DNA of 40,305 bases from Syntrophorhabdaceae bacterium (GCA_036504895.1 DASXUJ010000081.1:1-40305); one strand, 5' to 3'. Numbered from the stretch's first letter, positions 23,545 to 32,883 are shown. A program made the numbers and translations. The notes: a model not told the origin generated them from the sequence alone.

Positions 23545-26500
23545 GTGACCCTTCGTGAACGGATGAGACATGGCTTGATACGACTTGGAGGAGTACGCAC
23601 ATTGTGGCCCCGGTTTAAGGTTCAGAAATTCAGTACCCGCCTCATGCTCATCACCCTTGCCTCCGGTCTCATACCTATCATTATCTTTGCGGTGCTGGCG
23701 CAGTTCTGCGGGACCCGGTTTCATCGTGAGATGAACGGGACTCTTGCCCGCCTCAACACGGAAGAATGGGTGCGCACCGAAAAAGTCCTGCGCACCATGG
23801 CGGAAGACTCCATCCGGGAGAGAACGGCCCACGCCGTTCTCCAGATCGACATGCATCTCAAGGCCCATCCTCAGCTGACCCTCAAAGACCTTGAAAAGAA
23901 GGAGGAATTCCGGCAGATGGCCACACAGCCGGTGGGCCGTACCGGAAACCTGTACCTCGTCGAAACCGAGACCGGCGTCATCCGCTTCCATAAAGACAGA
24001 TCGATTGAGAATAAAGACCTCCGCACCCTTGCCGGGGAATTCCCCCTGGCATGGTCGATCTTAAAGCCCTTCGGGAAGGATCTCCCCCTGGGAGGTTATT
24101 ACGATCGGGCCGGGCCCGGCGGCGAAATGGCCCAAAAATACCTGTGCTCTATACCTCTTGACAGGAGAACTGCGGACGGGACTGCCCTGAGTGTAGTTGC
24201 ATCGGCCTATGTGAACGAATTCATCCACCCGATTGAGACAGTCCGCGACATTCAGGAAGATACGGAGTCCGCCCTGAGAATCACGATAAACGGGCTTTTA
24301 CGCTCTTTTATGACTATGGCCATGGTAATTATGGCCATAGGGGTTCTTATCGCACTGGTCATCGCGCGCTGGTCGGGTCTCTATTTCTCCCGGACGATCG
24401 TGGCGCTCAGGACCGCGACGGAAGAGGTAAACCAGGGTAATTTCGCGGTAAAGGTGGAGTCATCCGTGTCAGGCGAGGTGGGGGACCTTGTCCGCAACTT
24501 CAATACCATGGTGACCACCCTTGCATCCACTACCGTATCGAAAGAGCTGCTTGAAGAGAGCGAATATAGGTTCAGGACCCTGGCGGAGACCACCTCATCG
24601 GGCATACTGATATTCCGGGACCTTCTCCTCGTCTATGCAAACCCGGCGGCACAGCGCATCACGGGGATCTCTTCGACGACGATGGCCTCCCTTAAATTTT
24701 GGGAGATCGCATATCCCGATTATCAACAGGCCCTGAGGGACGCGTGGAATCAGCAGCTTTCCGGGGGTCCCACGCCCCATGAAGGCATGGAGATACGTCT
24801 TCTTGACGGAGAGGAGGGAGAAAAATGGGCGGAAGCGTCCGTAGGCGCCATGGTGCTCGACGGGATTTCCGCCGGGATAATCACGATTTCGGACGTTACG
24901 GAAAGGAAACAGGCCAGGTCACGGCTCAGTGAATCGGAAGAACGTTACAGGGTGGCTATCGAAAATTCAGGAGACGCCGTCGCCATCCTGCAGGGCGACC
25001 TCCATGTCTACGTGAACCGCAGATACCTTGAGATCTATGGGTATGAGGGGTACGAGGAGATTATCGGCAAACCTTCTTCCATGGTTATCTCTTCGCAAGA
25101 CAGGGACCGGGTCGGCACGCTCAACCGACAAAGACAGAATGGAGAGGCAGCGCCTTCGCGCTACGCATTCAAAGGCCTGAGAAAAGATGGCGAGCTCATC
25201 GACATTGAAGCCTCGGCAGTGGGCATCACTTATGGCGGCTTGCCTGCGTCCCTCGCATACCTGAGGGATATCACCGAGCGGACGAGGGCGGAAGAGGCCC
25301 TCCTGACGGAGCGCAGGAAATTCGAGCTGCTCATTGAAAGGGCCCCTTTCGGAATGGTGATCGCAGGCAAGGACGGCCGTTTTCAGTACGTCAATCCCCG
25401 ATTCACCCAGCTCTTCGGCTACAGTCTCGTCGATATCCCCGATTCATCCGCCTGGGCGCAAAACGCGTTCCCTGATGATGGCTACCGTAAAAAAGCGGCC
25501 GGCCTTTGGATGAAGGTCATCGAATCAGGCGAAATGCCCCCGGAGACCCTCTCCGTCACGTGCAGGGACGGGAGCGTGAAGATGATCAATTTTCAGACCC
25601 TGGAGTTGGAGACGGGCGATGTCTTTACTACCTGTGAGGATATGACCGAAGTCGTGCACGCTCATATTGCCCTCAGAGAAAAGGAAGAGGAGTATCGAAA
25701 TATCATAGAAACCTCTCTTGTGGGTATTTATGTGATACAGGACGGCGTTTTCAAGTTCGTGAACCATAAGTTCTCCGAAATGCACAATGTGGCGTGGGAG
25801 GAGGTGGTCGACAAGGCGGACCCCTTCTACAAGGTCCACCCCGAGGACAGGGAGATCGTAAGTTCCCAGCTTCAAAAGAGACTCACGGGAGAGATGGAGT
25901 CCGCGGAATACGAATTCAGAATAGTCCTCGATGGCGGAGAGATGAAGACCCTCAAGGTTCTGGGCGCCGTCTCCACCTACAAAGGCCGCCCCGCAATAGT
26001 AGGCACTGCCCTCGATATAAGCAAGGAAAAGATCCTGGAACGCCAGCTTCGGGAGTCCCAAAGACTCGAAACCGTGGGAAGGCTTGCGGGAGGCATTGCC
26101 CATGACTTCAATAACGTGCTCAACATCATCCTCGGAAACGCCCAGCTCGCCAAGGGCCATATCCCCGCGGAACACAAGGTCGCTCATTACTGTTCTTCCA
26201 TTGAGAACGCGGTGTTCCGGGCGGCCGATTTCGTCAAACAACTCCTCGCCTTCAGCCGGCAGCAGCTTCTCGAGCTGAAGGTGGTCGACCTCAACGAAAC
26301 CCTTGCCCGTTTTACCGGCATGGTGGGCAGGGTGATAGGGGAGAATATCGATATGCGGGTTATTACCGGCCCGTCGCTGCCTTCCGTGAAGGTGGATGTG
26401 GGTCAGATAGATCAGATACTGCTCAATCTCGTAATCAATGCCCGTGATTCCATGGCCGAAGGAGGAGAGATCGTCATCGAGACCGGCTCCCGGACCTTAA

Positions 26501-27174
26501 ACTCCGATTATTGCCGGTTTCATCCGGAGAGCAGGCCGGGGGAATACGTGGTCCTCTCCATTACGGACACGGGTACAGGCATGGACCAGGAGACCCTGGG
26601 AAGGATATTCGAGCCTTTCTTTACGAAAAAAGGCGTGGGCACCGGGCTCGGCCTCTCGGTGGTATACGGCATCGTGAAGCAGCACAACGGATTTATCAAC
26701 GTATATAGCGAGCCCGGCAAGGGGACCACTTTCAAAATCTATCTCCCCTCCGCCACGGAAGGGGTAAGACAGGAAGAGCCCTTGTCGCGGGCCGTGGGGA
26801 AAGGAGGGGGCGAGACCGTGCTCGTGGTCGAAGACGAGGACCCTCTCCGCAATATTGCCGCGGAAGTCCTGGAAAGCTTAGGGTATCGGGTCATCACCGC
26901 GGCAAACGGCGAGGAGGCGATCGATATCTTCCGGGAACGGCATGGTCAGATCGATCTCGCCCTCATAGACGTGGTAATGCCGAGAATAGGCGGTCGGGAA
27001 ACGTATGAGGCGATGAAGAAGATCAAACCCGCCCTCCGCGCCCTCTTTATGACCGGGTATAGCTTAAACGGCATCCATACAAATTTTATCCTCGAACAGG
27101 GCATAGACGCGATACAAAAGCCTTATTCCTTCGAAGAGCTGGCGGACAAGATACGGGAGATACTGGACAGGTAG
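23545..27174 (+). CDS. Membrane-bound hybrid histidine kinase with four PAS domains
   Basis: 1209 residues. Membrane segments at ~33-54 and ~254-275 enclose a periplasmic sensor region (~55-253); HAMP follows at ~277-330. Four PAS domains come next (~342-455, 465-580, 585-700, 708-825), then HisKA with the phospho-accepting His853 in GGIAHDFNNVLNIILG, an ATPase domain (NLVINARDS; DTGTGMD; GTGLGLSVVYG) and a C-terminal receiver with Asp1142 (LALIDVVMP). The HDFNN box is typical of PAS-rich kinases in deltaproteobacteria. The start is uncertain: GTG at 23545 or ATG at 23563, neither with a good ribosome site. It has its own promoter; the sensed signal and partner are unknown. Confidence 0.9.
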   Translation: MTLRERMRHGLIRLGGVRTLWPRFKVQKFSTRLMLITLASGLIPIIIFAVLAQFCGTRFHREMNGTLARLNTEEWVRTEKVLRTMAEDSIRERTAHAVLQIDMHLKAHPQLTLKDLEKKEEFRQMATQPVGRTGNLYLVETETGVIRFHKDRSIENKDLRTLAGEFPLAWSILKPFGKDLPLGGYYDRAGPGGEMAQKYLCSIPLDRRTADGTALSVVASAYVNEFIHPIETVRDIQEDTESALRITINGLLRSFMTMAMVIMAIGVLIALVIARWSGLYFSRTIVALRTATEEVNQGNFAVKVESSVSGEVGDLVRNFNTMVTTLASTTVSKELLEESEYRFRTLAETTSSGILIFRDLLLVYANPAAQRITGISSTTMASLKFWEIAYPDYQQALRDAWNQQLSGGPTPHEGMEIRLLDGEEGEKWAEASVGAMVLDGISAGIITISDVTERKQARSRLSESEERYRVAIENSGDAVAILQGDLHVYVNRRYLEIYGYEGYEEIIGKPSSMVISSQDRDRVGTLNRQRQNGEAAPSRYAFKGLRKDGELIDIEASAVGITYGGLPASLAYLRDITERTRAEEALLTERRKFELLIERAPFGMVIAGKDGRFQYVNPRFTQLFGYSLVDIPDSSAWAQNAFPDDGYRKKAAGLWMKVIESGEMPPETLSVTCRDGSVKMINFQTLELETGDVFTTCEDMTEVVHAHIALREKEEEYRNIIETSLVGIYVIQDGVFKFVNHKFSEMHNVAWEEVVDKADPFYKVHPEDREIVSSQLQKRLTGEMESAEYEFRIVLDGGEMKTLKVLGAVSTYKGRPAIVGTALDISKEKILERQLRESQRLETVGRLAGGIAHDFNNVLNIILGNAQLAKGHIPAEHKVAHYCSSIENAVFRAADFVKQLLAFSRQQLLELKVVDLNETLARFTGMVGRVIGENIDMRVITGPSLPSVKVDVGQIDQILLNLVINARDSMAEGGEIVIETGSRTLNSDYCRFHPESRPGEYVVLSITDTGTGMDQETLGRIFEPFFTKKGVGTGLGLSVVYGIVKQHNGFINVYSEPGKGTTFKIYLPSATEGVRQEEPLSRAVGKGGGETVLVVEDEDPLRNIAAEVLESLGYRVITAANGEEAIDIFRERHGQIDLALIDVVMPRIGGRETYEAMKKIKPALRALFMTGYSLNGIHTNFILEQGIDAIQKPYSFEELADKIREILDR

Positions 27175-27201
27175 GCCACGCCCCCCCCCTCGCCCCTCCT
27201 T

Positions 27202-27447
27202 TTGTTCGACCAGGTGATCCAGCAGAACGCATCGGGAATGGAGCAGGTCCTCGACCTCCGAAGAGCTCGCCAGTCAGGCGGAACAGCTCCAGGAGACCGT
27301 CGCGTCCTCCCGGCCCGTACCAAATCTCCGGTCCAGTCATCCATTGCCGGCCCCCACAAAGCCGGCGGCGCGAATCCGAAAGGCGTCGCCCTCCTCAACC
27401 TGAGCCAGTGGAAAGACCCTCTGGATGATGAATTTGAGAGATTCTGA
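27202..27447 (+). pseudogene. C-terminal remnant of a methyl-accepting chemotaxis protein
   Basis: Three fragments of a typical MCP tail are seen in order: FDQVIQQNASGMEQ in one frame, STSEELASQAEQLQETVA in a second, then GVALLNLSQWKDPLDDEFERF back in the first, ending at TGA 27445-27447. The receptor, membrane and most signalling parts are missing. The short frame happens to stay open, but its middle is out of register with the family. Position directly before a cheW gene is the usual mcp-cheW order. I find nothing else in the 358 bases between kinase and cheW. Confidence 0.78.
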
Positions 27448-27532
27448 CATAGAGTCACCATGGCGGTTTAAGAAAACCGCTCCGCTGACGACCATATAAC
27501 TAGGAGTGATTAAGGCTTTAAGGAGGCAACTT

Positions 27533-28054
27533 ATGAGCGTACCGGGTATCATCGAAACGAGACAGTACCTCACCTTCAACCTGGGTGATGAATCCTTTGC
27601 CCTCGATGTGGCGAATGTGAGGGAGATCCTCGAGTTTACCAGCGTCACCAAGGTGCCCCAGACACCCGAATTTATGAGGGGAGTGATAAACCTGAGGGGC
27701 AGCGTGGTGCCGGTAATGGATATGCGCGTGAAATTCAATCTCGCCGTGGGGGAAAAGACCGTCCACACCTGCATCATAGTGGTGGAAGTCACTATCGGCG
27801 AGGAGACGACCGTTCTCGGGGCCCTCGTCGATTCCGTACAGGAAGTGTTCGAGCTGGAGCCAGGCCAGATAGAGCCCGCCCCGAAAATAGGCACGGGACT
27901 CAAGACGGATTTTATCAAAGGCATGGGTAAGCGTGACGACCGGTTCATCATCATCCTCGACATCGACCGCCTTTTCTCCGAAGAGGAGCTGCTGATGACC
28001 GACGCTATAGGAGAAAAAACCGCCGAGGAGCGAAGCGAAGCGGTGAACCAGTAG
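27533..28054 (+). CDS. cheW: Chemotaxis coupling protein CheW (second copy)
   Basis: 173 residues. YLTFNLGDESFALDVANVREILEF, GVINLRGSVVPVMDMRVKFNL and LGALVDSVQEVFELEPGQIEPAP are CheW signatures. It is clearly distinct from the other CheW in the window (different C-terminal tail of ~20 residues rich in Glu). AGGAGG six bases before the ATG at 27533 decides the start. It follows the MCP remnant and precedes a repeat island and cheR-cheD-cheB. Confidence 0.95.
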   Translation: MSVPGIIETRQYLTFNLGDESFALDVANVREILEFTSVTKVPQTPEFMRGVINLRGSVVPVMDMRVKFNLAVGEKTVHTCIIVVEVTIGEETTVLGALVDSVQEVFELEPGQIEPAPKIGTGLKTDFIKGMGKRDDRFIIILDIDRLFSEEELLMTDAIGEKTAEERSEAVNQ

Positions 28055-28062
28055 AAGCGAGT

Positions 28063-28127
28063 GATGCGTTCATGTGTGTGAAGCGTATGATGCGTTGGGG
28101 CGTGTGAAGCGTGTACGCGTAATGCGT
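28063..28127. repeat. Degenerate GCGT-centred short repeats
   Basis: Two 26-base units start with GATGCGTT (28063 and 28089) and contain TGTGAAGCGT. Over 28066-28127 the word GCGT occurs seven times, the last six at spacings of 7-9 bases. No coding frame of note. Similar AAAAGCGT words recur at 32581-32605 and 32742-32749. Confidence 0.6.
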
Positions 28128-28151
28128 GTGTCACTTTTCAATAGCTGTAAA

Positions 28152-28303
28152 GCCTGCGACACGCAAGAACATTTATGCGTGATCGAGAATGAACTACAAA
28201 GGAGAAATTTCCCCGCGCGTGTAGCTCGCACCGCGACCGCGACCAACAGTGGGCGCTTTAAGCGGGGGAGGCTCAGTCGGCTTTTGCCGGCTGAGGGGGC
28301 GAC
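28152..28303. repeat. Tandem repeat, copy 1
   Basis: First copy of an imperfect direct repeat whose second copy is 28319-28447. Both begin GC(C/A)TGCGA(C/T)ACGC, continue with AACATTTA, AGGAGAA and CCCGCGCGTGTAGCTCGCACCGCGA, in that order, and end in an identical 40-base block (28264-28303). That block contains the hairpin CTCAGTCGGC-TTTT-GCCGGCTGAG (one T-G wobble). This copy carries about 21 extra bases after the CCGCGA word. Confidence 0.75.
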
Positions 28304-28318
28304 ACCAGTTAAAAGTGA

Positions 28319-28447
28319 GCATGCGATACGCGGTAACATTTACGTGTGGCGCAGAACGAACGAGAGGAGAATCTATCCCGCGCGTGTAGCTCGCACCGCG
28401 AGCGCGAGGGGGAGGCTCAGTCGGCTTTTGCCGGCTGAGGGGGCGAC
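28319..28447. repeat. Tandem repeat, copy 2
   Basis: Second copy, offset by 167 bases from the first at its left end. The 40-base terminal block (28408-28447) is identical to that of copy 1. Together the copies fill most of the 451-base gap between cheW and cheR; they show no terminal inverted repeats or open frame that would mark an insertion sequence. Confidence 0.75.
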
Positions 28448-28455
28448 GTGAGCCC

Positions 28456-28486
28456 CTATTATAGTGCGAGTGAGTCCCTATAATAG
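28456..28486. repeat. Inverted repeat upstream of cheR
   Basis: CTATTATAG (28456-28464) and CTATAATAG (28478-28486) are exact inverted complements, 13 bases apart, 20 bases before the first possible cheR start. CTATAATAG also contains a perfect TATAAT, so the dyad could combine a -10 box and an operator; no matching -35 box is evident. Confidence 0.45.
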
Positions 28487-28505
28487 CAGGACACAGTCCC
28501 TTTAA

Positions 28506-29381
28506 ATGACCATGGAACGAGCTCGAACCGCCCCTCCGGGCACAGTCGTGATGACTTCTCGGGATTTTTCCCGTCTGGCCAGGTTTATCCATGGGGAGTG
28601 CGGCATCAAGGTTACGGATGCCAAGAAGCCGATGCTTGAGGCCCGGCTGCAGAAAAGGTTGAGAAAGCTGGGATTGAACTCTTTCTCCCGCTATTGTGAC
28701 TACCTCTTCAGCCCCCGGGGCATGGAGGAAGAGCTCTCATTCATGATCAACGAAGTGAGCACGAATAAGACCGATTTTTTCCGGGAGCCGAACCATTTTC
28801 ATATCCTCGTCGAATCGGTTTTGCCGTCACTTATGAGTACCAGGGGATCGGGCACTCGAAAGAGGCTTACCGTGTGGAGCGCAGGGTGCTCGAGCGGTGA
28901 GGAGCCTTATACCCTCGCCATGGTGCTCAAGGATTTCGCAGAGCGCCTTGAAGGATCCGGCTTCGCCTTCCTCATTCTCGCCACCGATATCTCGACGAGC
29001 GTCTTGAAGAAAGCGGAGGACGCGGTCTACAATGAGGAGCGGGTCGCTCCTATTCCGTATGAGATGAAAAGGAAGTACCTGCTGAGAAGCAGGGACAAAT
29101 CGAAGCAGGAGTACCGCGTGGCGCCGGAGCTCCGTTCTCTCGTCAGGTTCCGGAGGCTCAACTTCATGGACAACAATTTTGGCTTTAGAGAGCAGGTCGA
29201 TATAATTTTTTGCAGAAACGTCATTATCTATTTCGATAAACCGACTCAGGAAAAACTGCTTACCCAATTCTGCCGCATTCTCTCACCCGGGGGCTTTATC
29301 TTTATGGGCCATTCGGAGACCCTTTTCGGCATGGATGTACCTCTTGTGTCCGTGGCTCCCACAGTATATAAGAAAATATGA
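28506..29381 (+). CDS. cheR: Chemotaxis protein methyltransferase CheR
   Basis: Up to 291 residues. CheR adds methyl groups from S-adenosylmethionine to receptor glutamates. N-terminal helical domain (FSRLARFIHGECGI...), the family motif NEVSTNKTDFFREPNHF at ~82-98, and the SAM-binding loop VWSAGCSSGEEPYTLAM at ~123-139; IIFCRNVIIYFDK is also typical. The start is unsure: ATG at 28506 or 28551 (the second places MTSRDF at the conserved beginning); neither has a clear ribosome site. Its stop overlaps cheD (ATGA). Confidence 0.95.
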   Translation: MTMERARTAPPGTVVMTSRDFSRLARFIHGECGIKVTDAKKPMLEARLQKRLRKLGLNSFSRYCDYLFSPRGMEEELSFMINEVSTNKTDFFREPNHFHILVESVLPSLMSTRGSGTRKRLTVWSAGCSSGEEPYTLAMVLKDFAERLEGSGFAFLILATDISTSVLKKAEDAVYNEERVAPIPYEMKRKYLLRSRDKSKQEYRVAPELRSLVRFRRLNFMDNNFGFREQVDIIFCRNVIIYFDKPTQEKLLTQFCRILSPGGFIFMGHSETLFGMDVPLVSVAPTVYKKI

Positions 29382-29914
29382 GGGTTGCCCCCAATCCCCT
29401 GTCCAAAATTTATCTGAAGCCGGGAGAGCTTGTCGTGGCAACCGAACCCACCATTGTCTCGACCGTATTGGGGTCCTGCATATCGGTCACCATGTACCAC
29501 CCGCGCTTCAGGATAGGGGTCATGTGCCATGCCATGCTGCCGAAAGGAGAGGCTGCCTCCGGTCCGGCTGCCTTCCGCTATGCGGACCTCTCGATCCTGT
29601 ACATGGTGGATTGGTTTACGACAAGGGGCATCAAACGGAACGAGATCGAGGTAAAGCTCTTCGGCGGCTCCGACGTCCTTACTTCTATAAGCGGAGACGG
29701 GGCGCCGGCCACGGTGGGCGCCCAGAATGTACGTGTAGCCCTCGAGACGATAAAAAAGGAAAAACTGATGCTTTTGGCCGAGGACGTACGAGGTGAAGCG
29801 GGCAGAAAGATACTCTTCGATACCCATACAGGGCATATCCTCCTGAAACGCATCAGAAAAACGGAGTTAAACGGAGTATTCAATGAAGAAGATCAAAGTC
29901 CTTATAGTAGATGA
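29378..29914 (+). CDS. cheD: Chemoreceptor glutamine deamidase CheD
   Basis: 178 residues. CheD deamidates receptor glutamines and partners with CheC/CheX-type phosphatases. Catalytic Cys34 in [10 protein letters not shown] and His51 in GVMCHAMLP are present, as is FGGSDVL further on. The last ~10 residues are dictated by a 32-base overlap with cheB and are not conserved. Coupled to cheR by a 4-base overlap. Confidence 0.95.
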   Translation: MRVAPNPLSKIYLKPGELVVATEPTIVSTVLGSCISVTMYHPRFRIGVMCHAMLPKGEAASGPAAFRYADLSILYMVDWFTTRGIKRNEIEVKLFGGSDVLTSISGDGAPATVGAQNVRVALETIKKEKLMLLAEDVRGEAGRKILFDTHTGHILLKRIRKTELNGVFNEEDQSPYSR

Positions 29915-30947
29915 TTCGGCGGTAGTCCGGCAGGCGCTTGAGGAAGTCCTCTCATCCGATCCTGCCATCGAAGTAATGGCCACCGCCCGGGACCCCTTTA
30001 TCGCAGCGGAGAGGATCAGGGAAGAAGTGCCGGACGTGATAACCCTCGACATCGAGATGCCCCGTATGGACGGCATAACTTTTCTCCAGAAACTTATGAG
30101 TCAGCACCCTATCCCCGTGGTCATCTGCTCGAGCCTCACCGGCTCCCGCTCCGAAACCGCTCTTAAAGCTCTTGAATACGGGGCGGCGGACATCATAGAG
30201 AAACCGAGGCTTGGGGTCAAGCAGTTTCTCGAGGAGTCGAAGGTCTTCATCTGCGATGCGGTAAAGGCCGCGCGCCTTGCCCATGTGAAGAAGGTCGCAC
30301 CCAGGACGCTCCACGTCGCGCCCAAGCTTACGGCGGATGCGGTGATAGAAAAGCCTTCTTCAAAGGCCATGATCCAGACTACGGACAAGGTTGTAGTGGT
30401 GGGCGCTTCCACGGGAGGCACCGAGGCCCTCAAGTCCTTTCTCGAAGCCCTGCCTCTCGATGCGCCCGGGATGGTCATCGTCCAGCATATGCCCGAAACC
30501 TTTACCGCCGCCTTCGCACGCAGGCTCGACAGCAGTTGCCGCATCACGGTAAAGGAAGCGGAAAACGACGATACGGTGGTAAGAGGGCGGGCGCTCATCG
30601 CACCGGGCAACCGGCATACCCTTCTCAAAAGGAGCGGGGCACGCTATTACGTGGAGGTCAGAGAAGGCCCCCTCGTATGCCGCCACAGGCCCTCCGTTGA
30701 CGTACTTTTCCGCTCGGCCGCCCGCTATGCGGGGAAAAATGCGGTGGGCGTCATCATGACGGGTATGGGTGACGACGGCGCAAGGGGTATGCGCGAGCTG
30801 AAGGATGCAGGCTCCTTCAATATCGCCCAGGACGAAGACTCATGTGTGGTCTTCGGTATGCCGAAGGAAGCGATAAAATTTGGCGGCGTCGACCGCACCC
30901 TTCCCCTGGAGGCCATAGCGAGGGAAGTGGTAAAGCTCTGCTGCTGA
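29883..30947 (+). CDS. cheB: Chemotaxis methylesterase CheB
   Basis: 354 residues. N-terminal receiver with Asp10/Asp11 and phospho-acceptor Asp56 (TLDIEMP), linker ~125-165, and the methylesterase/deamidase domain with the catalytic triad Ser176 (GASTGG), His202 (IVQHMP) and Asp298 (MTGMGDDG). Phospho-CheB removes methyl groups added by CheR. GGAG stands before the ATG inside cheD. Last gene of cheR-cheD-cheB; a T-rich hairpin follows at 31010-31040. Confidence 0.97.
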   Translation: MKKIKVLIVDDSAVVRQALEEVLSSDPAIEVMATARDPFIAAERIREEVPDVITLDIEMPRMDGITFLQKLMSQHPIPVVICSSLTGSRSETALKALEYGAADIIEKPRLGVKQFLEESKVFICDAVKAARLAHVKKVAPRTLHVAPKLTADAVIEKPSSKAMIQTTDKVVVVGASTGGTEALKSFLEALPLDAPGMVIVQHMPETFTAAFARRLDSSCRITVKEAENDDTVVRGRALIAPGNRHTLLKRSGARYYVEVREGPLVCRHRPSVDVLFRSAARYAGKNAVGVIMTGMGDDGARGMRELKDAGSFNIAQDEDSCVVFGMPKEAIKFGGVDRTLPLEAIAREVVKLCC

Positions 30948-31009
30948 AGGGAAGGGATAGCGCCGGGGCGCACCGCGTCCGTCGCACCTTCACCTTTATT
31001 GTCTCCCTG

Positions 31010-31040
31010 GGTCCCTCCTTCGGAAGGGAGCCTTCTTTTT
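31010..31040 (+). terminator. Rho-independent-like terminator after cheB
   Basis: GGTCCCTCC pairs with GGAAGGGAGCC around a TTCG-type loop (one mismatch and one bulge), followed by TTCTTTTT. It lies 63 bases after the cheB stop and before the NtrC-type gene, so that gene probably has its own promoter (a TATAAT at 31066-31071 without a good -35). Confidence 0.6.
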
Positions 31041-31110
31041 GGTCGGCAAAAGGTATGAAAAAGTGTATAATGGATGAACTGAAATCCAATGGCGCAAGGT
31101 ATGACTTCTT

Positions 31111-32571
31111 ATGAGTGACAGCGCGACTGAAAGCGCGGCAAAGGGCAAGATAATAATCGTTGAGGATGAGGAGAGCATCCTCAACATGCTCACCGAATTC
31201 CTCGTTGCCAATGGCTACACGGTAGACCCCTTCCTTGAAAGCAGAAAGGCCCTGCCCGCCCTCAAAAACAATCATTACCAGGTCCTCATCACGGACCTGA
31301 TGATGCCCCGGATAGACGGCCTTCAACTCATAAATTTCGTGCAGAAGGAATTCCTCGATACCCTCGGCATCGTCATCACGGGATACGGAAGCCTCGAGAC
31401 CGCGATCACCGCCATGAGGTGCGGCGCCTTCGATTATCTCCTCAAGCCCTTTAAATTCGAGGAGGTCCTCGCCTCCGTCGATTCCGCCATGTACTATTAC
31501 AGGCTGATGAAGAGCGAGAATATCCCGAAAGGCCTCACCCTGAAGGCGAACCTCCTGAGAAAGTTTTCGGAAAGCAAGCTTATCCGGGAAAATACGATGC
31601 TCCGAAACTGCCTCAAGGATAAATACAGGTTCGAGAACATCATAGGCATCAGCTTCCCCATCCAGAAGGTTTTCGAGCTCATAGAGAAAGTCGCGGATAC
31701 GAACGCCACGGTACTGGTGACCGGCGAAAGCGGCGTGGGCAAAGAGCTCGTTGCCCGGGCAATTCATTACAATTCATCCAAGAAAGATAATCCCCTGGTA
31801 GTGGTCAATTGCGGGGCCATCCCCGAAAGCCTTCTCGAGAGCGAGCTTTTCGGTTATGAAAAAGGCGCATTCACCGGGGCCGTGAGCACGAGGTTCGGAC
31901 GCTTCGAGCTGGCCAACGGCGGCTCCATTTTTCTCGACGAGATCGGCGACATGAGCTTTAACCTCCAGGTCAAGCTCCTCCGGGTGCTCCAGGAGAAGAC
32001 CTTCGAAAGGATCGGCGGCTCGAAGAGCATCAAAGTCGACCTGAGGATCATCGCGGCGACAAACCGAAAGCTTGAAGATCTCGTGGCGGAGGGGAAGTTC
32101 AGGGAAGACCTTTATTACCGGCTCAATGTGGTTCCCATCCATATTCCGCCGCTCAGAGAACGAATGCAGGATGTCCCGCTCCTCTTCAGCTATTTCCTCG
32201 AGCGGTCCAACCAGATCAATAACGCGTCAATAGAAGGATTCAGCGAAGAAGCGATGAGCGTCCTCATGGAGTACGGTTATCCAGGAAACGTGAGAGAGCT
32301 TCAAAACCTGGTGGAGAGGCTGGTAGTCCTGAAGAAAACCGGCTATATCGATATCGACGATCTCCCTGAGAAGTTCTACTCATGCAAGAAGGAAGTCCCC
32401 CCGCAGCTCGCAATAGAGAAGGGATATGACTCCCTGGTCTCCGAGTTCGAGAAGACCCTCATCCTCCAGGCCCTCAACGAGACCAAAGGCGTAAAAAGCA
32501 GGGCAGCCCAGATGCTGAGCATGAACAGGACCACCCTGATCGAGAAGATGAAGAGGCTCGGCCTCGACTAG
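31111..32571 (+). CDS. NtrC-family sigma-54-dependent response regulator
   Basis: 486 residues. Receiver domain with phospho-acceptor Asp62 (ITDLMMPRIDG), AAA+ domain with Walker A GESGVGKE at 205-212, the sigma-54-contacting GAFTGA at 252-257, FLDEIGDM and the arginine-finger region, and a C-terminal Fis-type helix-turn-helix (VKSRAAQMLSMNRTTLIEKMKRLGL). All elements for activating sigma-54 RNA polymerase are intact. Placed beside che genes and in a window with two good sigma-54 flagellar promoters, it may be an FlrC/FleR-like flagellar activator (inference). No cognate kinase is adjacent; the hybrid kinase at 23545 is one candidate. Confidence 0.93.
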   Translation: MSDSATESAAKGKIIIVEDEESILNMLTEFLVANGYTVDPFLESRKALPALKNNHYQVLITDLMMPRIDGLQLINFVQKEFLDTLGIVITGYGSLETAITAMRCGAFDYLLKPFKFEEVLASVDSAMYYYRLMKSENIPKGLTLKANLLRKFSESKLIRENTMLRNCLKDKYRFENIIGISFPIQKVFELIEKVADTNATVLVTGESGVGKELVARAIHYNSSKKDNPLVVVNCGAIPESLLESELFGYEKGAFTGAVSTRFGRFELANGGSIFLDEIGDMSFNLQVKLLRVLQEKTFERIGGSKSIKVDLRIIAATNRKLEDLVAEGKFREDLYYRLNVVPIHIPPLRERMQDVPLLFSYFLERSNQINNASIEGFSEEAMSVLMEYGYPGNVRELQNLVERLVVLKKTGYIDIDDLPEKFYSCKKEVPPQLAIEKGYDSLVSEFEKTLILQALNETKGVKSRAAQMLSMNRTTLIEKMKRLGLD

Positions 32572-32883
32572 CTCAATCCGTCAAAAGCGTACTCTCAAAA
32601 GCGTAAATCAAAGACATAAAGTCGTGTAAGTCGTGGGGCCACCGCAATTTGGCAGGCGGCCCATATGCGCCGCCATGGTCCGCTCCAGCCCTCCTGCGTA
32701 TGCATCTTCTTAATGCGGTAGCCGCAAAAGGCTCTCAGCGTAAAAGCGTGGGGTATAGTCCGTATACCCTCTTCTCCCGAGATAGGACGCGTCTCACTCC
32801 TTAAACCTGCTACTCAATCGGGACAACCCGAAACAGTGGCAGGTGCGATTCGACCGCAGCTACCAATGCCGCTGAGAATCGGT
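32572..32883. other. Gene-free stretch with short repeats
   Basis: No convincing gene. TCAAAAGCGTA occurs twice (32581-32591, 32595-32605) and AAAAGCGT once more at 32742-32749. A small hairpin, GGCGGC-N8-GCCGCC (32655-32674), lacks a T-tract. The boundary between motility genes and the accessory flavoprotein set falls here. Confidence 0.5.

Noticed and set aside
28152-28447. CRISPR array
   Set aside because: Only two long, imperfect copies with no regular spacers and no cas genes in the window.
31066-31071. Full promoter for the NtrC-type gene
   Set aside because: TATAAT is perfect, but no -35 box lies 16-18 bases upstream, so I did not list it as a feature.
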